Shown here: positions 18,694 to 29,600 of the stretch, piece by piece
How the letters are laid out: each line of letters opens with the position of its first letter
How positions within the stretch are numbered: position 1 is the first letter of the stretch
Assembly: GCF_963678635.1 (NCBI RefSeq)
Contig: NC_087065.1
Coordinates: 63,266,754-63,330,753 of the forward strand
Reading direction: 5' to 3'
Length of the DNA: 64,000 bases
Source of the DNA: Symsagittifera roscoffensis
Taxonomy: Eukaryota; Xenacoelomorpha; Acoela; Convolutidae
Made by a program: the position numbers and the translations under genes
The notes under the pieces: generated by a model
What the model was told of the DNA's origin: nothing
Seen by the model: only the letters and a program-made list of their open reading frames with translations
The model's database searches: none

Positions 18694-21308
18694 CGTGGGC
18701 TAAAAAAATGATTATTTTGAGACTGAAAAGCGGTGGTATGGGGTTGTTCAATAATTTGTTCATAAGTATTATGGTCTTGTGACTGGTGTGTCATTATATG
18801 TTGGATGGGACTTTGTGATGTGGTGAGTTGAAAATTTGGATTATGTGTGATGGCTAAATTTCGAAAATTTCGTGGGGCTAGGGATAGTGGATGGTTATTT
18901 GGTAGGGGTGGTAATTGTGGTGCCGTTGGCGTTATGTCTACATTGTTATGTTCTTCGTCGTATGTATTTTGTCGTGTTGCTATTTTTGTGTTATATTCTT
19001 TTATTTGTGCGTCTAAAAGAATTTTGTTTATAGATGTAGAAAAGATTCCAAAAAATCCTGCAAAGAGTATGCGTGCTACGCTTGCTTGTCTGTTTACTTG
19101 TGTGTGTATAGCACATGTGTTGTAGATTCCTTTTAAAAGTGAGAAAAGAAATCCAATAAAGTTAAACATTGCGTATAAAATAGTCAATTTTTCTAAGATG
19201 TAGTAGGGCCATCCTAGAAAATCGAAGATCTCATTTTTGAGTGTAACAAAGCTAAAAATATTAATTGGTGATATATCTTGGGGACGGTATTTTTCACCGT
19301 TTAGATATATATAATCTTTAATGTCTTTAAAATATCCGCTATAGTCTTGCGTGTAGATATCGGCAAATCCTGCGGTTTCTGCAAGTTTGCGTAAATTTTG
19401 GTCTATTGATTGTCTTTGTATAGTGTCCATTTGTGTTAATAATTCTTGGAATTGTTGTGTTCTAATGTGATGTTGAATATCTGATTTTGAATAGATTCCT
19501 ATTGATTGTAAGTCTATATTTGGGTTTCGAGCAATAGCGCGAATGCTTTCTGGTGAAAATTTTTTGAGTGATTGCATTAATGTGGGATATGGAGTGAGAA
19601 GATAATATTTATTTTCATCAGGGTTTAGTTGTACTACATTGTGGCTGTTTTCTGATCCACATGGGACTGCGGTATCCCAGAAATAGGTTCTTCGTGAAAG
19701 TGTATCCACGAAATGTACTTTATTCTTATAAAAGATAGGGATTCTTTTATAACATCGTTTATCTTCAAAAACGTATAGTGGTGATACTTTTTTAGTACAA
19801 GTATAAAACCATAAGATGTTTCCTTCATAGTCTAAAAAATTTGATCTATTTCCAGATAATAAGTATCCTGCATAGGGTATTTTTAATACTGCTAGTGCAA
19901 GTGATTGTAATATTTGTGTTCGTTCTAATTCGCATAGTTGGTGTAGTGTTTCTAATTCGGAGAGTGACATTTCTTGAAAAATTCGGCTAATTGTATAATC
20001 TAGTTTCATATCTAAATGAATATCATAGTGGATATTACCGAAATATGTAGTATTCATTAGTGATAATTCTTGTAAGCGTGTGCTTCTGGTGTCATGGGGT
20101 TTTAGATGTCCACCAGGTTGTCCGTTGCTTTTTTCAAAATTAACTGGTATATAGGATGTTCCTTCGTTTGGAGGATGACCTGTGGCATATGGGTCGATTT
20201 TTACTTTTCCAGTGGTCATGTCGAATCCTTTTTCGTATTCAACTAATATTTCAGAGTATTGTGTTCTGTGAAGTGGATTCCTGTATTTACATGCAAGTTC
20301 TGTTTCTTGATATATTTGAAAACGTGTCAATTTATTTTCTATATTGTCTATGTTTCTAAAATTAGAACTTAGTTTTCGTGATGGATGGACTTGTTCATAT
20401 GGAATTGATTGTATAAAATATTTTTCGTGAAATTTTATCATACGAGCGTGTATTTTTGCTACTTGAAATGTTGTACATGTATCTTCGGGGAACCAAACAA
20501 TGGTTGCTTGTGTTCTCGTTGTAGGGTCGCAAAAACCTTGATCATTTTTACAAGGTAATCGGATTCCTTGATAGATCATTGTATTATCTGATAAATCTCG
20601 TGTTAGTTGTATTTTTTCGAGTTGTATTTTCCAATCGAAAAACATTATTTCTTGGTATCCTTTATTTTTTGTGTCTGCTTTGCAGTTTGATGGGTCATTT
20701 ATACCAATGTGTGGTATCCAATGTTTATCGTGTAGGTCATAGGTTAATCGTCCGTGTGCGCCGTTATACGGGTATTTTTCGTCTAGTTTTATATGTCCTT
20801 GGTGTCTTTCAAGTTGTGATTGATGTACAGAGTCTGAAAAAACTTGAAAATTAACTAACTTTCTTGCGGAGTTTTTATTTTGTGTGATGTTTAGTCTAAG
20901 TAATTCACTTTTACAATCGTCGGGATTGAGATGTAAAAGACGTTCTATATTACTCTGATAGAATGATTCATGGTCAAGTCGGTTTTTGTTTCCGTTCGAG
21001 ACTTGTGAACAATGTACTTTCTTTTCGGAAAATGTTGCTGTGAATTTATAACCTGTAACTGTTGTTGCTCGGGCTTTTGAATAGAGTGTTGCTATTACAT
21101 CTGTGGTTTCTATAGCTTGTGGTTCTGTTTCACATTGTGATACTTGATTTATTGCATATTTATGTAGTGTTTTTTGTTCATTTTCTTCACAATCGTAATG
21201 TGTTACTAATAAATCTTGTGGTCCTGTACGAGGGGAAGGGTTTATGTTTTGATTTGAGATTACTAGAAAAAGGAGTTGGAGAAAAATTAATAATTTTAGA
21301 ATATACAT
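18690..21308 (-). CDS. env: envelope-like glycoprotein, 872 aa
   Basis: Starts with a typical signal peptide (residues 1-19, MYILKLLIFLQLLFLVISNQ). It has a Cys-rich ectodomain with repeated spaced cysteines (HYDC, SQC, VHCSQ, DDCKSE, ACKYR, LCELE, FYTCTK, KRCYKRIP, VPCGSE), an anchor at about 703-732 (LTILYAMFNFIGFLFSLL), a further hydrophobic stretch at about 744-766, and a roughly 105-residue Gln/His/Asn-rich tail. The Cys pattern and the CYKRIPIFYKNKVHFVD block remind me of class III-type glycoproteins of chuvirus-like negative-strand RNA viruses, rather than the baculovirus-F type of insect gypsy; this is a memory-based inference. No clear furin site was seen. ATG at 21306-21308 overlaps the upstream ORF by 13 nt. 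Frame is intact. Role would be membrane fusion or cell-to-cell spread. Confidence 0.75.
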   Translation of the reverse strand: MYILKLLIFLQLLFLVISNQNINPSPRTGPQDLLVTHYDCEENEQKTLHKYAINQVSQCETEPQAIETTDVIATLYSKARATTVTGYKFTATFSEKKVHCSQVSNGNKNRLDHESFYQSNIERLLHLNPDDCKSELLRLNITQNKNSARKLVNFQVFSDSVHQSQLERHQGHIKLDEKYPYNGAHGRLTYDLHDKHWIPHIGINDPSNCKADTKNKGYQEIMFFDWKIQLEKIQLTRDLSDNTMIYQGIRLPCKNDQGFCDPTTRTQATIVWFPEDTCTTFQVAKIHARMIKFHEKYFIQSIPYEQVHPSRKLSSNFRNIDNIENKLTRFQIYQETELACKYRNPLHRTQYSEILVEYEKGFDMTTGKVKIDPYATGHPPNEGTSYIPVNFEKSNGQPGGHLKPHDTRSTRLQELSLMNTTYFGNIHYDIHLDMKLDYTISRIFQEMSLSELETLHQLCELERTQILQSLALAVLKIPYAGYLLSGNRSNFLDYEGNILWFYTCTKKVSPLYVFEDKRCYKRIPIFYKNKVHFVDTLSRRTYFWDTAVPCGSENSHNVVQLNPDENKYYLLTPYPTLMQSLKKFSPESIRAIARNPNIDLQSIGIYSKSDIQHHIRTQQFQELLTQMDTIQRQSIDQNLRKLAETAGFADIYTQDYSGYFKDIKDYIYLNGEKYRPQDISPINIFSFVTLKNEIFDFLGWPYYILEKLTILYAMFNFIGFLFSLLKGIYNTCAIHTQVNRQASVARILFAGFFGIFSTSINKILLDAQIKEYNTKIATRQNTYDEEHNNVDITPTAPQLPPLPNNHPLSLAPRNFRNLAITHNPNFQLTTSQSPIQHIMTHQSQDHNTYEQIIEQPHTTAFQSQNNHFFSPR

Positions 21309-22399
21309 GTGTATGATAATCCTGAGTATGGATTATAAAATGTAATGTAGCCAATTGTGTTTTTGGTATATCTGTCGTATTTGTATATTACTTCAGTAGT
21401 TATAAACGGTGGTGGTAGTGATTGAGCTGTTATGTTAGGTGGGTTTAATGGGTAGGGATGTTGGGTAATATTGTTTAACTTAACTGTGATTTCAAACTTT
21501 AATTGTAAACTGTTTTGTTGGAGTATTTGAATATTGTGATCACGGATATCGTTGTGAATATCTTGGCGATATTGTAATCTATTAAGTGCCCAGTTATGAA
21601 GGCGGTTACTTTCTTGATGTTGTCCAAATAATGGTGGAGGTGCTGTAAATGTATTCCAATCTAGTCTTAAAGGAATATTTATTGATGATTGTTCTCGATA
21701 TCTGGCGTCGAGATTATTTGGAAAATTTAAGTTAAAAGGTGGTGGTGAAATCTGGCTTATTGATGGTGTTGATGGTAGTGATAATGTTTCTGGTAGTGAT
21801 GAGGATGTTGTTGTATCCGTAGAAATATCTATTGGATTATTGACTAAATTTAATTCACCTTGTGTAAATGAATGTGTTGTCCAATATGGTAGTCGTGATG
21901 CCTGGTTTGGAGGGTTAAAGGGATTTTCACGTATTTGTTCAGATGTTGGTGTTGAACCTAAGTAATCTGATGGTAGGCTTGAGGTGCTACGTTGTGAAAG
22001 AAGCGTAGGGGTTTCTGGTAATATACCAATGGGGTTTTCTGGAGTGTTTTGTGATGGGGATTGAGGTATATCAAAATGAACTCGGGGAGTTTGAAAATTT
22101 CTGTTTCGTCGAGGATGTATAATTTGTCTATTTATTTCGACTGTATTTTGGTTTTGACTAGGATTTCTTATTCTACTTAGTTCTTGTGGTAGTGTTGGGT
22201 ATAGGTTATATGTTGGTTCGCTTAGAGGTGCTTGTCGTTGAACTGGTTCTAGTGGTTCTGATAAACGAGCATGTCGTTCTTCAAAAGTGTATGGATTGTC
22301 TTGAAAAGAAATTCGTGTAGATGTTTGAGGATTTTGAGTAATTGAAGGTGGTGTTTGGTTATCTTGGGATGATGTCGGTGAAGACTGACTTTGTGACTG
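21296..22399 (-). CDS. 367-codon Pro/Ser/Gln-rich ORF with no ATG
   Basis: Continuous minus-strand frame from just after a TAA (22400-22402) to TAA at 21296-21298, with no Met codon anywhere that I can find. The first part is Gln/Ser/Pro/Asn-rich (SQDNQTPPSITQNPQ, RRNRNFQTPRVHFDIPQ), the last 90 residues look folded (LRLDWNTFTAPPPLFG, SLQLKFEITVKLNNI). In element sense CTAACAG|TCACAAAG lies at its start and would be a fair splice acceptor, giving phase 0 from 22396. It may thus be an exon joined to an upstream ATG, or use non-AUG initiation. No family is recognised. Confidence 0.65.
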   Translation of the reverse strand, partial: QSQSQSSPTSSQDNQTPPSITQNPQTSTRISFQDNPYTFEERHARLSEPLEPVQRQAPLSEPTYNLYPTLPQELSRIRNPSQNQNTVEINRQIIHPRRNRNFQTPRVHFDIPQSPSQNTPENPIGILPETPTLLSQRSTSSLPSDYLGSTPTSEQIRENPFNPPNQASRLPYWTTHSFTQGELNLVNNPIDISTDTTTSSSLPETLSLPSTPSISQISPPPFNLNFPNNLDARYREQSSINIPLRLDWNTFTAPPPLFGQHQESNRLHNWALNRLQYRQDIHNDIRDHNIQILQQNSLQLKFEITVKLNNITQHPYPLNPPNITAQSLPPPFITTEVIYKYDRYTKNTIGYITFYNPYSGLSYTCIF

Positions 22400-22437
22400 T
22401 TAGGTAGCAATTTTTGATGGATTTTTGAATTGTTACT

Positions 22438-22626
22438 TTAGTGGGAAGGTTTATGTTTATTATAATATTCTTCCAAAAAAAGAATTAGAAGGATTGTTGC
22501 TAGGGCAAATGTGAAGATTGCTTTCTTTATACATTTACATATTGTCAAAATGAGGGATGATAAAAATGTTATGAAAATTACAAACAATAAAAAAATATCA
22601 GTTCTACTGAAAATTGTTCGTATCAT
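22438..22626 (-). CDS. 62-aa small membrane protein
   Basis: Two hydrophobic segments (IFLLFVIFITFLSSLILTIC and IFTFALATILLILFL) separated by CKKA-type basic residues, and a charged end (EEYYNKHKPSH). Its ATG overlaps the previous stop as ATGA (22623-22626). Resembles viral viroporin-like or accessory membrane peptides by layout only. Confidence 0.5.
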   Translation of the reverse strand: MIRTIFSRTDIFLLFVIFITFLSSLILTICKCIKKAIFTFALATILLILFLEEYYNKHKPSH

Positions 22627-22853
22627 TTAGACAAGTTGTATAAATCGTACCTGTGGATATAATCAAGGGTTTTGGAAAGTTGGAGGAATAGTTCGAGTAT
22701 AGTGTAGAAAATTAAAAAAATGTTACAAAAAATGATTAGGATTATTAGAAAAGATTCAAGTATATCAAAAAGAAATATTATAAAGGTTTGAAGTATTGTA
22801 AAAAAATGTTTAAAATTTATGAGTATTTGAGTAACTGATTGAGAGAAGAGCAT
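22623..22853 (-). CDS. 76-aa small membrane protein
   Basis: Almost entirely hydrophobic (Ile, Leu, Phe-rich), with two probable membrane spans (FTILQTFIIFLFDILESFL, IILIIFCNIFLIFYTILEL) and a charged C-terminus. It precedes the 62-aa ORF with a 4-nt overlap, suggesting a coexpressed pair. Because AT-rich DNA easily makes hydrophobic frames, expression is not certain. Confidence 0.45.
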   Translation of the reverse strand: MLFSQSVTQILINFKHFFTILQTFIIFLFDILESFLIILIIFCNIFLIFYTILELFLQLSKTLDYIHRYDLYNLSK

Positions 22854-23451
22854 TTAAGAAATGATCTCTTGGTCGAATATTTTTTGCTGTTCGAGGCGAT
22901 TTTCTAGTGTGGTCGGATTATTTATTAGTTTTTTGACAAGTGGGTTGAGTTTTATAAAAAATTGTTGGGGGCAATTTTCATGGTGATCGGGAGGTCGTCT
23001 TTTTCTTTATTTTTGTTTGTCAAATGATCCGGGGTATGGTGAGATTTTTATGCTTTAGGCTAATTGAAATGTTCATTTTGTTACTTTAGGCTAAGTTAAC
23101 AAATTTGTTTTGGGGGTATTCGTGGTCTGAGTTGGGGAAATATTGTTGATCTTTGGGTTATTAGATAAGGGAGGGGTACGGTATTATGGTGATATTTATT
23201 TTAGTTGTCAAGTTGGAGTGGTTTGCTTATTTTTGACCTGGAGGTCGTAAAGTTATAGTTATAGATGTGCCTGGAGTTCTATATGATTCGTCTAATTGGT
23301 CTTAGTTTGAGTTAGAGAAAGTGACGGATTGGATGAATCCTATTGGTCTATTTTGAACTAGAATTATTACGTACTTGTCAGCATGTTATTTTGAAAAATG
23401 TAAATGAAAAATGTTTCGAAGGTTTCAAGATTGTGAAGTATAATGTTAAAA
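22854..23451 (-). other. 598-nt gap between pol and the membrane ORFs
   Basis: No open frame of note. It would be the natural place for acceptors of subgenomic RNAs but no single strong site stands out. Confidence 0.45.
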
Positions 23452-26400
23452 TTACTTTTGAAATTCCACTTTCTTTAAAATTTTAGATTGGGGGATGAAT
23501 ATTTTATAGTTTTTACGTGGTTGATTTCGGAGTCTTGTTGTTTTTCTATTTTCTGATTTGTCGATTTGTTCTTGGGGTATTATTTGTTCGGTCATTTTTC
23601 TATTTTTTCTTTGTTTTGGAGATTCTTTATGGTTTTGTGTATTGTTTTTGGTGGCGGTTGGTTTTGTGTTTTGATTTTTGGTGGGGTTATCATTTTGTTC
23701 TGTGTTTTTCAGATGTGGTTCATTTTGAATGATTTTTAATCCTGTGAAAGAATATAATTGAGTTAATTCGCGGAGTGCGTATTCTTTTGGGTAATAAGGT
23801 AATAGGTTGTTTCGATGTTGAACGATTTCTTTTTTGTTTGAGTCGGTAATTTTATATGTGACATCAGTGGGTTTTGCAATTATTTGGTATGGTCCTTTTC
23901 GAAGGGGTTGTAATTTTTTAGAAATTCCTTTTTGAGTATTAAAATTAGGTATCAAAACAAATGTTCCAATTTTTAATTCGGAGGCTGGTGTAAAACGTGA
24001 ATTGATTTGTTCATTAATGTTTTGTCTTTGTAATAACTTTTTTGTTATTTTTTGATAAATTTCATTGTGTTTTTTATCTCTATTTAGAATCCATTCGGTG
24101 TGTGTACCGGAGGCTAGTTTAAGAATTCGTGGGTGATGAAAATGATCTTCATCGTGTGTATGTAAGGGTAGGTTATAACAAATTGAGTCTTCATTTGGTT
24201 GACAATAACCTTGTGCGTTTTTATGAGAATTTGCTGTAAACATTATTGGTTTGCGTGGCTTTTGGTTAAAAACCATTTCGTATGGTGACATTCCTAAAGT
24301 TGTCGTAATTTGTGAATTATATGCTAAGGGAAATAATTTTACATCTGCTGACCATTCGGTATATTTTGTATCATTTCCGTTGATGATACATCTAAGATAT
24401 TCTTGTAATGAACGGTTCATACCTTCGACTAAGCCGTTTGTCCAAGGTGCATGAGATGTACGTGGTTTGTGTTTAATGTTATATAAATGACATAGTGTGA
24501 TAATTTCATTATTTATGAATTCTGTACCGTTGTCTGTAACTAAAATTTCTGGTAGTCCGAATTTTGCTATCCAGTGTTCATAGAGTGTTGTGTAAGCGTA
24601 ATAAGCGTTACAATGTGGTACTGGGTTAAGTGCTACATAATGTGTAAATGCGTCAACAATTACCATAATGTAGGAGTTTCCTTCGGATGAGGGTGAAATT
24701 GGTCCTTTGGTATCAAATGAGATACGATGATTAAAGTACAAACTTTGTCCTTTAAAATCTTGTTTTTGTGCTATTTGTTTTTGATTTGGGTAAGGTTTAT
24801 TTAGTTGACATACTATACAATCATTGCATAGTACTTTTATCCAAATTGGTGCATTTGGGAAGTAAAAATTTTGTATAAAATTTGAATATGTTTTTTCTGA
24901 TCCAGAGTGTCCTTTAATATTTTGTGTATGTGAAATATTAAAAGCTATAAGAATCATACTTAAAGGGAGACATGGAACTGTAGATTCATTCAGGTTATAC
25001 TCTAAAAGGTCTGTATTTTCGTTAATTGTTGTGTTGTTAAATTTGCGAAAGTATCGGAGGAGTGTTTTGTTTCCTAGAATGGTTGAATCTGCCTTGACAG
25101 GTTTAGTTTTATATTTGTGCCATGATTTTAGTTGTCTAATTATCGGGTCAAGATTTTGATATTGTTTCAGTGTTGAAATTGTAATTGTTTCTGTTGGAGG
25201 GAGAAAAATGTTTTCAATTTCGAATTTAGATAAGGGTATTGTATCAAGTGGGTCGTGAAGGTCAAAAACTTGATTTATTGTGTATTTTGAATCATTTGTT
25301 TGTGGTCCTGATAAATTTATTTTATCAGTTAAATCTTCTTTTTCAATTAGTGGAAAATGGTCTTTTTTAGGCGGGTGTTGTTTTGTTCGTTTTTGTTGGG
25401 TGTTATTTTTTATCCATTGAGAATATGGGATTGGTTTGAAAGTTGATGTTCCAAGTAGATCAACTTCATAATGATTATTTTGACAATCTAAATAAAGTGG
25501 GAAATGTTGTAAATTATTTATTTGTGATTGTTCAATATCAGTTTTTACTGCATATTTGCATTCCAATCGGGGTGATGTTTCGTTTTCTGCAAGGTAGAAT
25601 TTTATGTTTTTGGGTATTTCAACTGTTGTTTTTCGTGTAAGTAATTCAGGTGGTGTATTTCGACTTAAGGTGTCTGGTAATGCAAGATTTTTTCCTGCAG
25701 TCCAAACTATATGTAAGTTTGGAAATTTCATTAGAATTAGTTGAAATCTGTAAACTCGGTGGTTTGGGTTAGATTTTTGTGTAAAGAGAAAGATGATTGG
25801 TTTATGGTCTGTGAATAAAACTGTGGGGTGTTTTGATCCAAGTATCAGAAATTCATATTCTGTCAGTGTATATATTATGGCTGTACATTCTCTCATTAGA
25901 GTTGAGAGTCGTAGCTCTGCTTGAGTGAATAATCGAGAATTTGCTGATATGAGGTTCATTTTATTTGTACCATTATGTGATTGTAATAGTGCTGCACCGA
26001 TGCCAAAGTTCGAAGCATCGCACATTGCATAAAATGGTTGATTTGAATCTGGAATTGTGTTTGAAATTTGTTCAGTTAAAAGTTTCTTTATTTCTTCAAA
26101 TCGTGTTTGATGTTCTGTGTTCCATTCAAAGTTATTTTGTTGTCTAAGGATGTTATAAAATGGTCGTAGATATAATTGCATTTTATAAACATATTTACTT
26201 AAAAAGTTTAACATTCCAAGAAATTCTTGGATTTTCTTTTTATTTGTTGGTGGTTGAAGTTTTTGAATAGCGTCAATGCGTGATTTCAATGGAGTGATTG
26301 TTTTTCTTTCTATATTATGTCCTAAGAATTTAACTCTTGTCAAAAAGAAGTGTGATTTATCGGGGGCGGCCTTCAGATTTTCGTTCTGAAGTATTTGGTG

Positions 26401-26613
26401 ATATTTTTCTAAAACATTGAACATCTCGTCTTTTGTTTGTGATTGCATAAAAACATCGTCTAGATAGGTGATTGCGTTTTTCTTGAGTATTAGTGGTCTA
26501 AAAATTTTGCTCATAAAAGCTGAAAATGCTGCTGGTCCTATGGATATTCCATAGAATAAGCGGTTGAATTCATATTGTTGGTTTCCGATAACAAATTGTG
26601 TTAAACGTCGTGA
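23452..26613 (-). CDS. pol: pol part downstream of the stop: RT palm, RNase H, integrase
   Basis: The frame carries on without loss after the TAA. RT fragment YGISIGPAAFSAFM and YLDD, RNase H with Asp catalytic residues, integrase with HHCC-like finger (HSGSEKTYSNF, CNDCIVCQ) and complete DDE triad, GPY/F-like module (about 23960-23830), then a Lys/Asn/Gln-rich tail. First in-frame ATG is at 26514 (inside the RT palm), so independent translation would give only a partial RT. Confidence 0.85.
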   Translation of the reverse strand, partial: SRRLTQFVIGNQQYEFNRLFYGISIGPAAFSAFMSKIFRPLILKKNAITYLDDVFMQSQTKDEMFNVLEKYHQILQNENLKAAPDKSHFFLTRVKFLGHNIERKTITPLKSRIDAIQKLQPPTNKKKIQEFLGMLNFLSKYVYKMQLYLRPFYNILRQQNNFEWNTEHQTRFEEIKKLLTEQISNTIPDSNQPFYAMCDASNFGIGAALLQSHNGTNKMNLISANSRLFTQAELRLSTLMRECTAIIYTLTEYEFLILGSKHPTVLFTDHKPIIFLFTQKSNPNHRVYRFQLILMKFPNLHIVWTAGKNLALPDTLSRNTPPELLTRKTTVEIPKNIKFYLAENETSPRLECKYAVKTDIEQSQINNLQHFPLYLDCQNNHYEVDLLGTSTFKPIPYSQWIKNNTQQKRTKQHPPKKDHFPLIEKEDLTDKINLSGPQTNDSKYTINQVFDLHDPLDTIPLSKFEIENIFLPPTETITISTLKQYQNLDPIIRQLKSWHKYKTKPVKADSTILGNKTLLRYFRKFNNTTINENTDLLEYNLNESTVPCLPLSMILIAFNISHTQNIKGHSGSEKTYSNFIQNFYFPNAPIWIKVLCNDCIVCQLNKPYPNQKQIAQKQDFKGQSLYFNHRISFDTKGPISPSSEGNSYIMVIVDAFTHYVALNPVPHCNAYYAYTTLYEHWIAKFGLPEILVTDNGTEFINNEIITLCHLYNIKHKPRTSHAPWTNGLVEGMNRSLQEYLRCIINGNDTKYTEWSADVKLFPLAYNSQITTTLGMSPYEMVFNQKPRKPIMFTANSHKNAQGYCQPNEDSICYNLPLHTHDEDHFHHPRILKLASGTHTEWILNRDKKHNEIYQKITKKLLQRQNINEQINSRFTPASELKIGTFVLIPNFNTQKGISKKLQPLRKGPYQIIAKPTDVTYKITDSNKKEIVQHRNNLLPYYPKEYALRELTQLYSFTGLKIIQNEPHLKNTEQNDNPTKNQNTKPTATKNNTQNHKESPKQRKNRKMTEQIIPQEQIDKSENRKTTRLRNQPRKNYKIFIPQSKILKKVEFQK

Positions 26614-29600
26614 TTATTCATCTAGTGGCATTTGATTGTATGCACTATTCATATCGGCGGTTGTAAAGTATTTGCCGTTTATTTTTGTTAAAATAACTTG
26701 TATTGGTTCAATGGGCCAATTACATTTTGATTCATCTATAAGTGAATTGAGGTATCTAGCATCGAGAACGATTTTTAATGATTCTCCTTTAGCTAGAATG
26801 ATAACGGGGTTGATAAATGTGTTGCCTTTTGGTTGTTCTTCTTTGTTTACTGGTGATATAATGTTGTATTGTTCTAAAATGTCGAGTAATCTGTTCACTT
26901 TATCATGTAAGTGAATCGGTACTTTACTTGCTCTCTGTTTTTTGAAAACTGCGTCTGGTTTTAACGGGAGATGTAGTGATGAACTGATTTTTCCAACATC
27001 GAATTTTGATGTTGCATAGACTGATGAATATTCAATTAGCTGTTTGGCTAACTTTTCGAATTCGTCTTGTGTTATTTGTGAATGTTGGAAATTAAACATT
27101 GTTAAAAATTTCTGTTGGTCCTCTGTGTAGTTACTTACGTTGAATGTAGGTTTGAAATATGGAGTTTTTGTGAAATAATCCGTATTTCTGTTTTCGTTAC
27201 TTATTATATTATTTATAGATAATTCTTCATTAAGAATTGTAGATTGGCAAATATCTAGTAATTGGAGTATATTATTTACGCGATAGGCTTTTTCGTGTAT
27301 TGGTGATATTGTAGCGTTGGTTTCACAATATCCTAAACGTCCTAAAGGTAATGTTACTTGGTAAGGTGTGTTGTTATAGACATGTAAGGAAATGATATCG
27401 GAAATCGAATTTTTCAAATATTTTATGGATGAGATTGTGATTTTGAAAAATTTGTGAATAGGTTTGAATTCAAATTCTGACATATAAAATTTTTGTTTGT
27501 TTTGTTCTTTATCATATTGGTGAACTTGTTTGATTGAAAAATTATAGATATTTCCTGATAGTGGTTTTAGGTGTTTTCTTTGTTGGTTAAATATCGGGTA
27601 GAATTTTGAAAAGAATGGTGGTTGTTTATTTAATCTTTGAAAAAATGTTAAGGATATTTCTTTTGTTTTTGTATATTTATCTTTGATTAATATTTTACTA
27701 TTTAGGATGTTAATTGTTGGTATATACTTCGAAATAAATGGTATTCCAATGATATTATATTTAATATCAGTGATATGGAATATTTGTTTAAATGGCTTAT
27801 TTAAAATTTTGCTTTGCTCCATTGTTCTGGTGGGGAGGAGAAATAATTGGATTTTTCCGTAGTTTATCAATGTTGATCCTTGTGCTGTTGCTAACTTACT
27901 GGAGGTTTCAAGAGGTGTTAGCTTTGGGTGTAAAGTTTTTATTTCATTCCATGTGGGGATGTTTATTATGTTTGATTCTGCTCCTGAATCAATTAAAAAA
28001 TCTATTTCAAGGTCTGGTGGTTGAAATTCTTTATTTCTTGGGCTTTCTAAGAGAAATGGTATTGTCCAAATTTTTTCTTTGGGTTGTTCTTTTTGTATAT
28101 TTTGATAAATGTGGTTTGTATTCAAGCATTTTGTTTTGGTATTTTTATTGGTTTGATTTGTAGTGTTAATCTCATTTGTTTCTTGTGTCGTTGGTGTGGA
28201 ATTTATGGGTGTAGTGTAATAATTTTGAAGAAATTCTGATTGATTTTCATATATGTGTGATGAAAAGGGTTGTTCATATATGACAGATTCATAGTCATTT
28301 TCGACTTTTATCATATTGATAGAAAGAGTGTTTTCAGTATCACTTTCTGAATCTGATGATGTACAGTTTATTTGATTGAGTTGTAACGTATCAGTTACTG
28401 TGTCATCAATACCTGGAGGGTCTGATGTTGTTTCTGGGTTAGATTGTACTTGATTGATTTGTCTTTGATGTTTAGGTGTACTACTTCTGTGGCGGTTATT
28501 AGAATTATTATAGTTATTATTATTCCGGTGTGGTGATTGGGAATAATTTCTATAACGATTATTATAACTTGAGTGTCGATTTTGTGAATTATTTCGCGAT
28601 CTGTTTTGGTAATTATTGTTTGGTCTGTTATAGTTCGATCTATTATATGAGTTATTCCTTGATTGATTGTTCGGGTAATTCTGGTTTCGGTTGTTTGAAT
28701 AACTTCTATTTCGATTATAGGAGTAGTTTCTATTCCTATTGTATGATGAATTTCGTGATTGGTTGTTTGGATAGTAGTTATTTCTTGATTGGGAATTAGA
28801 TCTAGAAACAAATCGTTGTGTATTTGAATTTGATCTGGAGTAGTTATTTCGACTATTTGGTCTATTGTAGTGATTTTGTGATGAATTATTCGTGTTTCTT
28901 CGTTCTGGTGATCTTCCTCTATAACTTGAGTTATATGGTGATTGATTTCTTGTATAATTTGTATTGTTCGGGAGTGGTTTTCCTGAACTGTTGTTGCTGT
29001 AGACTGTTTTGTTCGGTAGATTTTGATCTTTTTTCATGTATTGATAGAATGTTTTATTTGGTTCTTTATATTTTTGAGGTTTATTTTGATTGTCTTGCTG
29101 TTTTTGTCTACATTCGGAAATACTATGTCCGTATCGTCGGCAATAATTACACCATTTTTTGAAAGATGGTTTGCCTTTAAAGTTTGGGTTCTTTTCGTAA
29201 ATATTGAGTATTTCAGTGATTGTTTCAACGAGGTCTGTCTCTGATTCCTGTATATTATTAATATTAGTGGGAGTCGTTTCAATTCTGTTAACGTATTGTA
29301 ATTTCAGATTTTCCGTTTCTTCTAGTTTCATCGTGATTTCTGCTTGTTCTAATTTGTCTACTAGTTTTCGAAAATCTAAATCGGGTTCTCGAATTGAAGA
29401 AGGATGGGATGCTCTCTTTTTTATTGCTATTTTCCTTAATTGTGGTGTTAAGGTCATCTTTAAGATTTCTGTCATCTTTGTGTTTTTATAGTCGTGTGTA
29501 TATAATGAATATGCTTTTCGAACTAGTGTTTCGATTCGTACTGCTATTTGCTTGATGGTTTCGTTTGGTAATCTGCGAATTTCATTACATAAAACTCTTT

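Noticed and set aside
22400-22438. Frameshift linking the 62-aa ORF to the non-ATG ORF
   Set aside because: The 62-aa frame stops at 22438, before the other frame opens at 22399; there is no overlap for a slip.
28395-28811. 138-codon minus frame rich in Ile and Thr
   Set aside because: Shadow of the Asn/Arg/Ser-rich Gag tract in a shifted frame.
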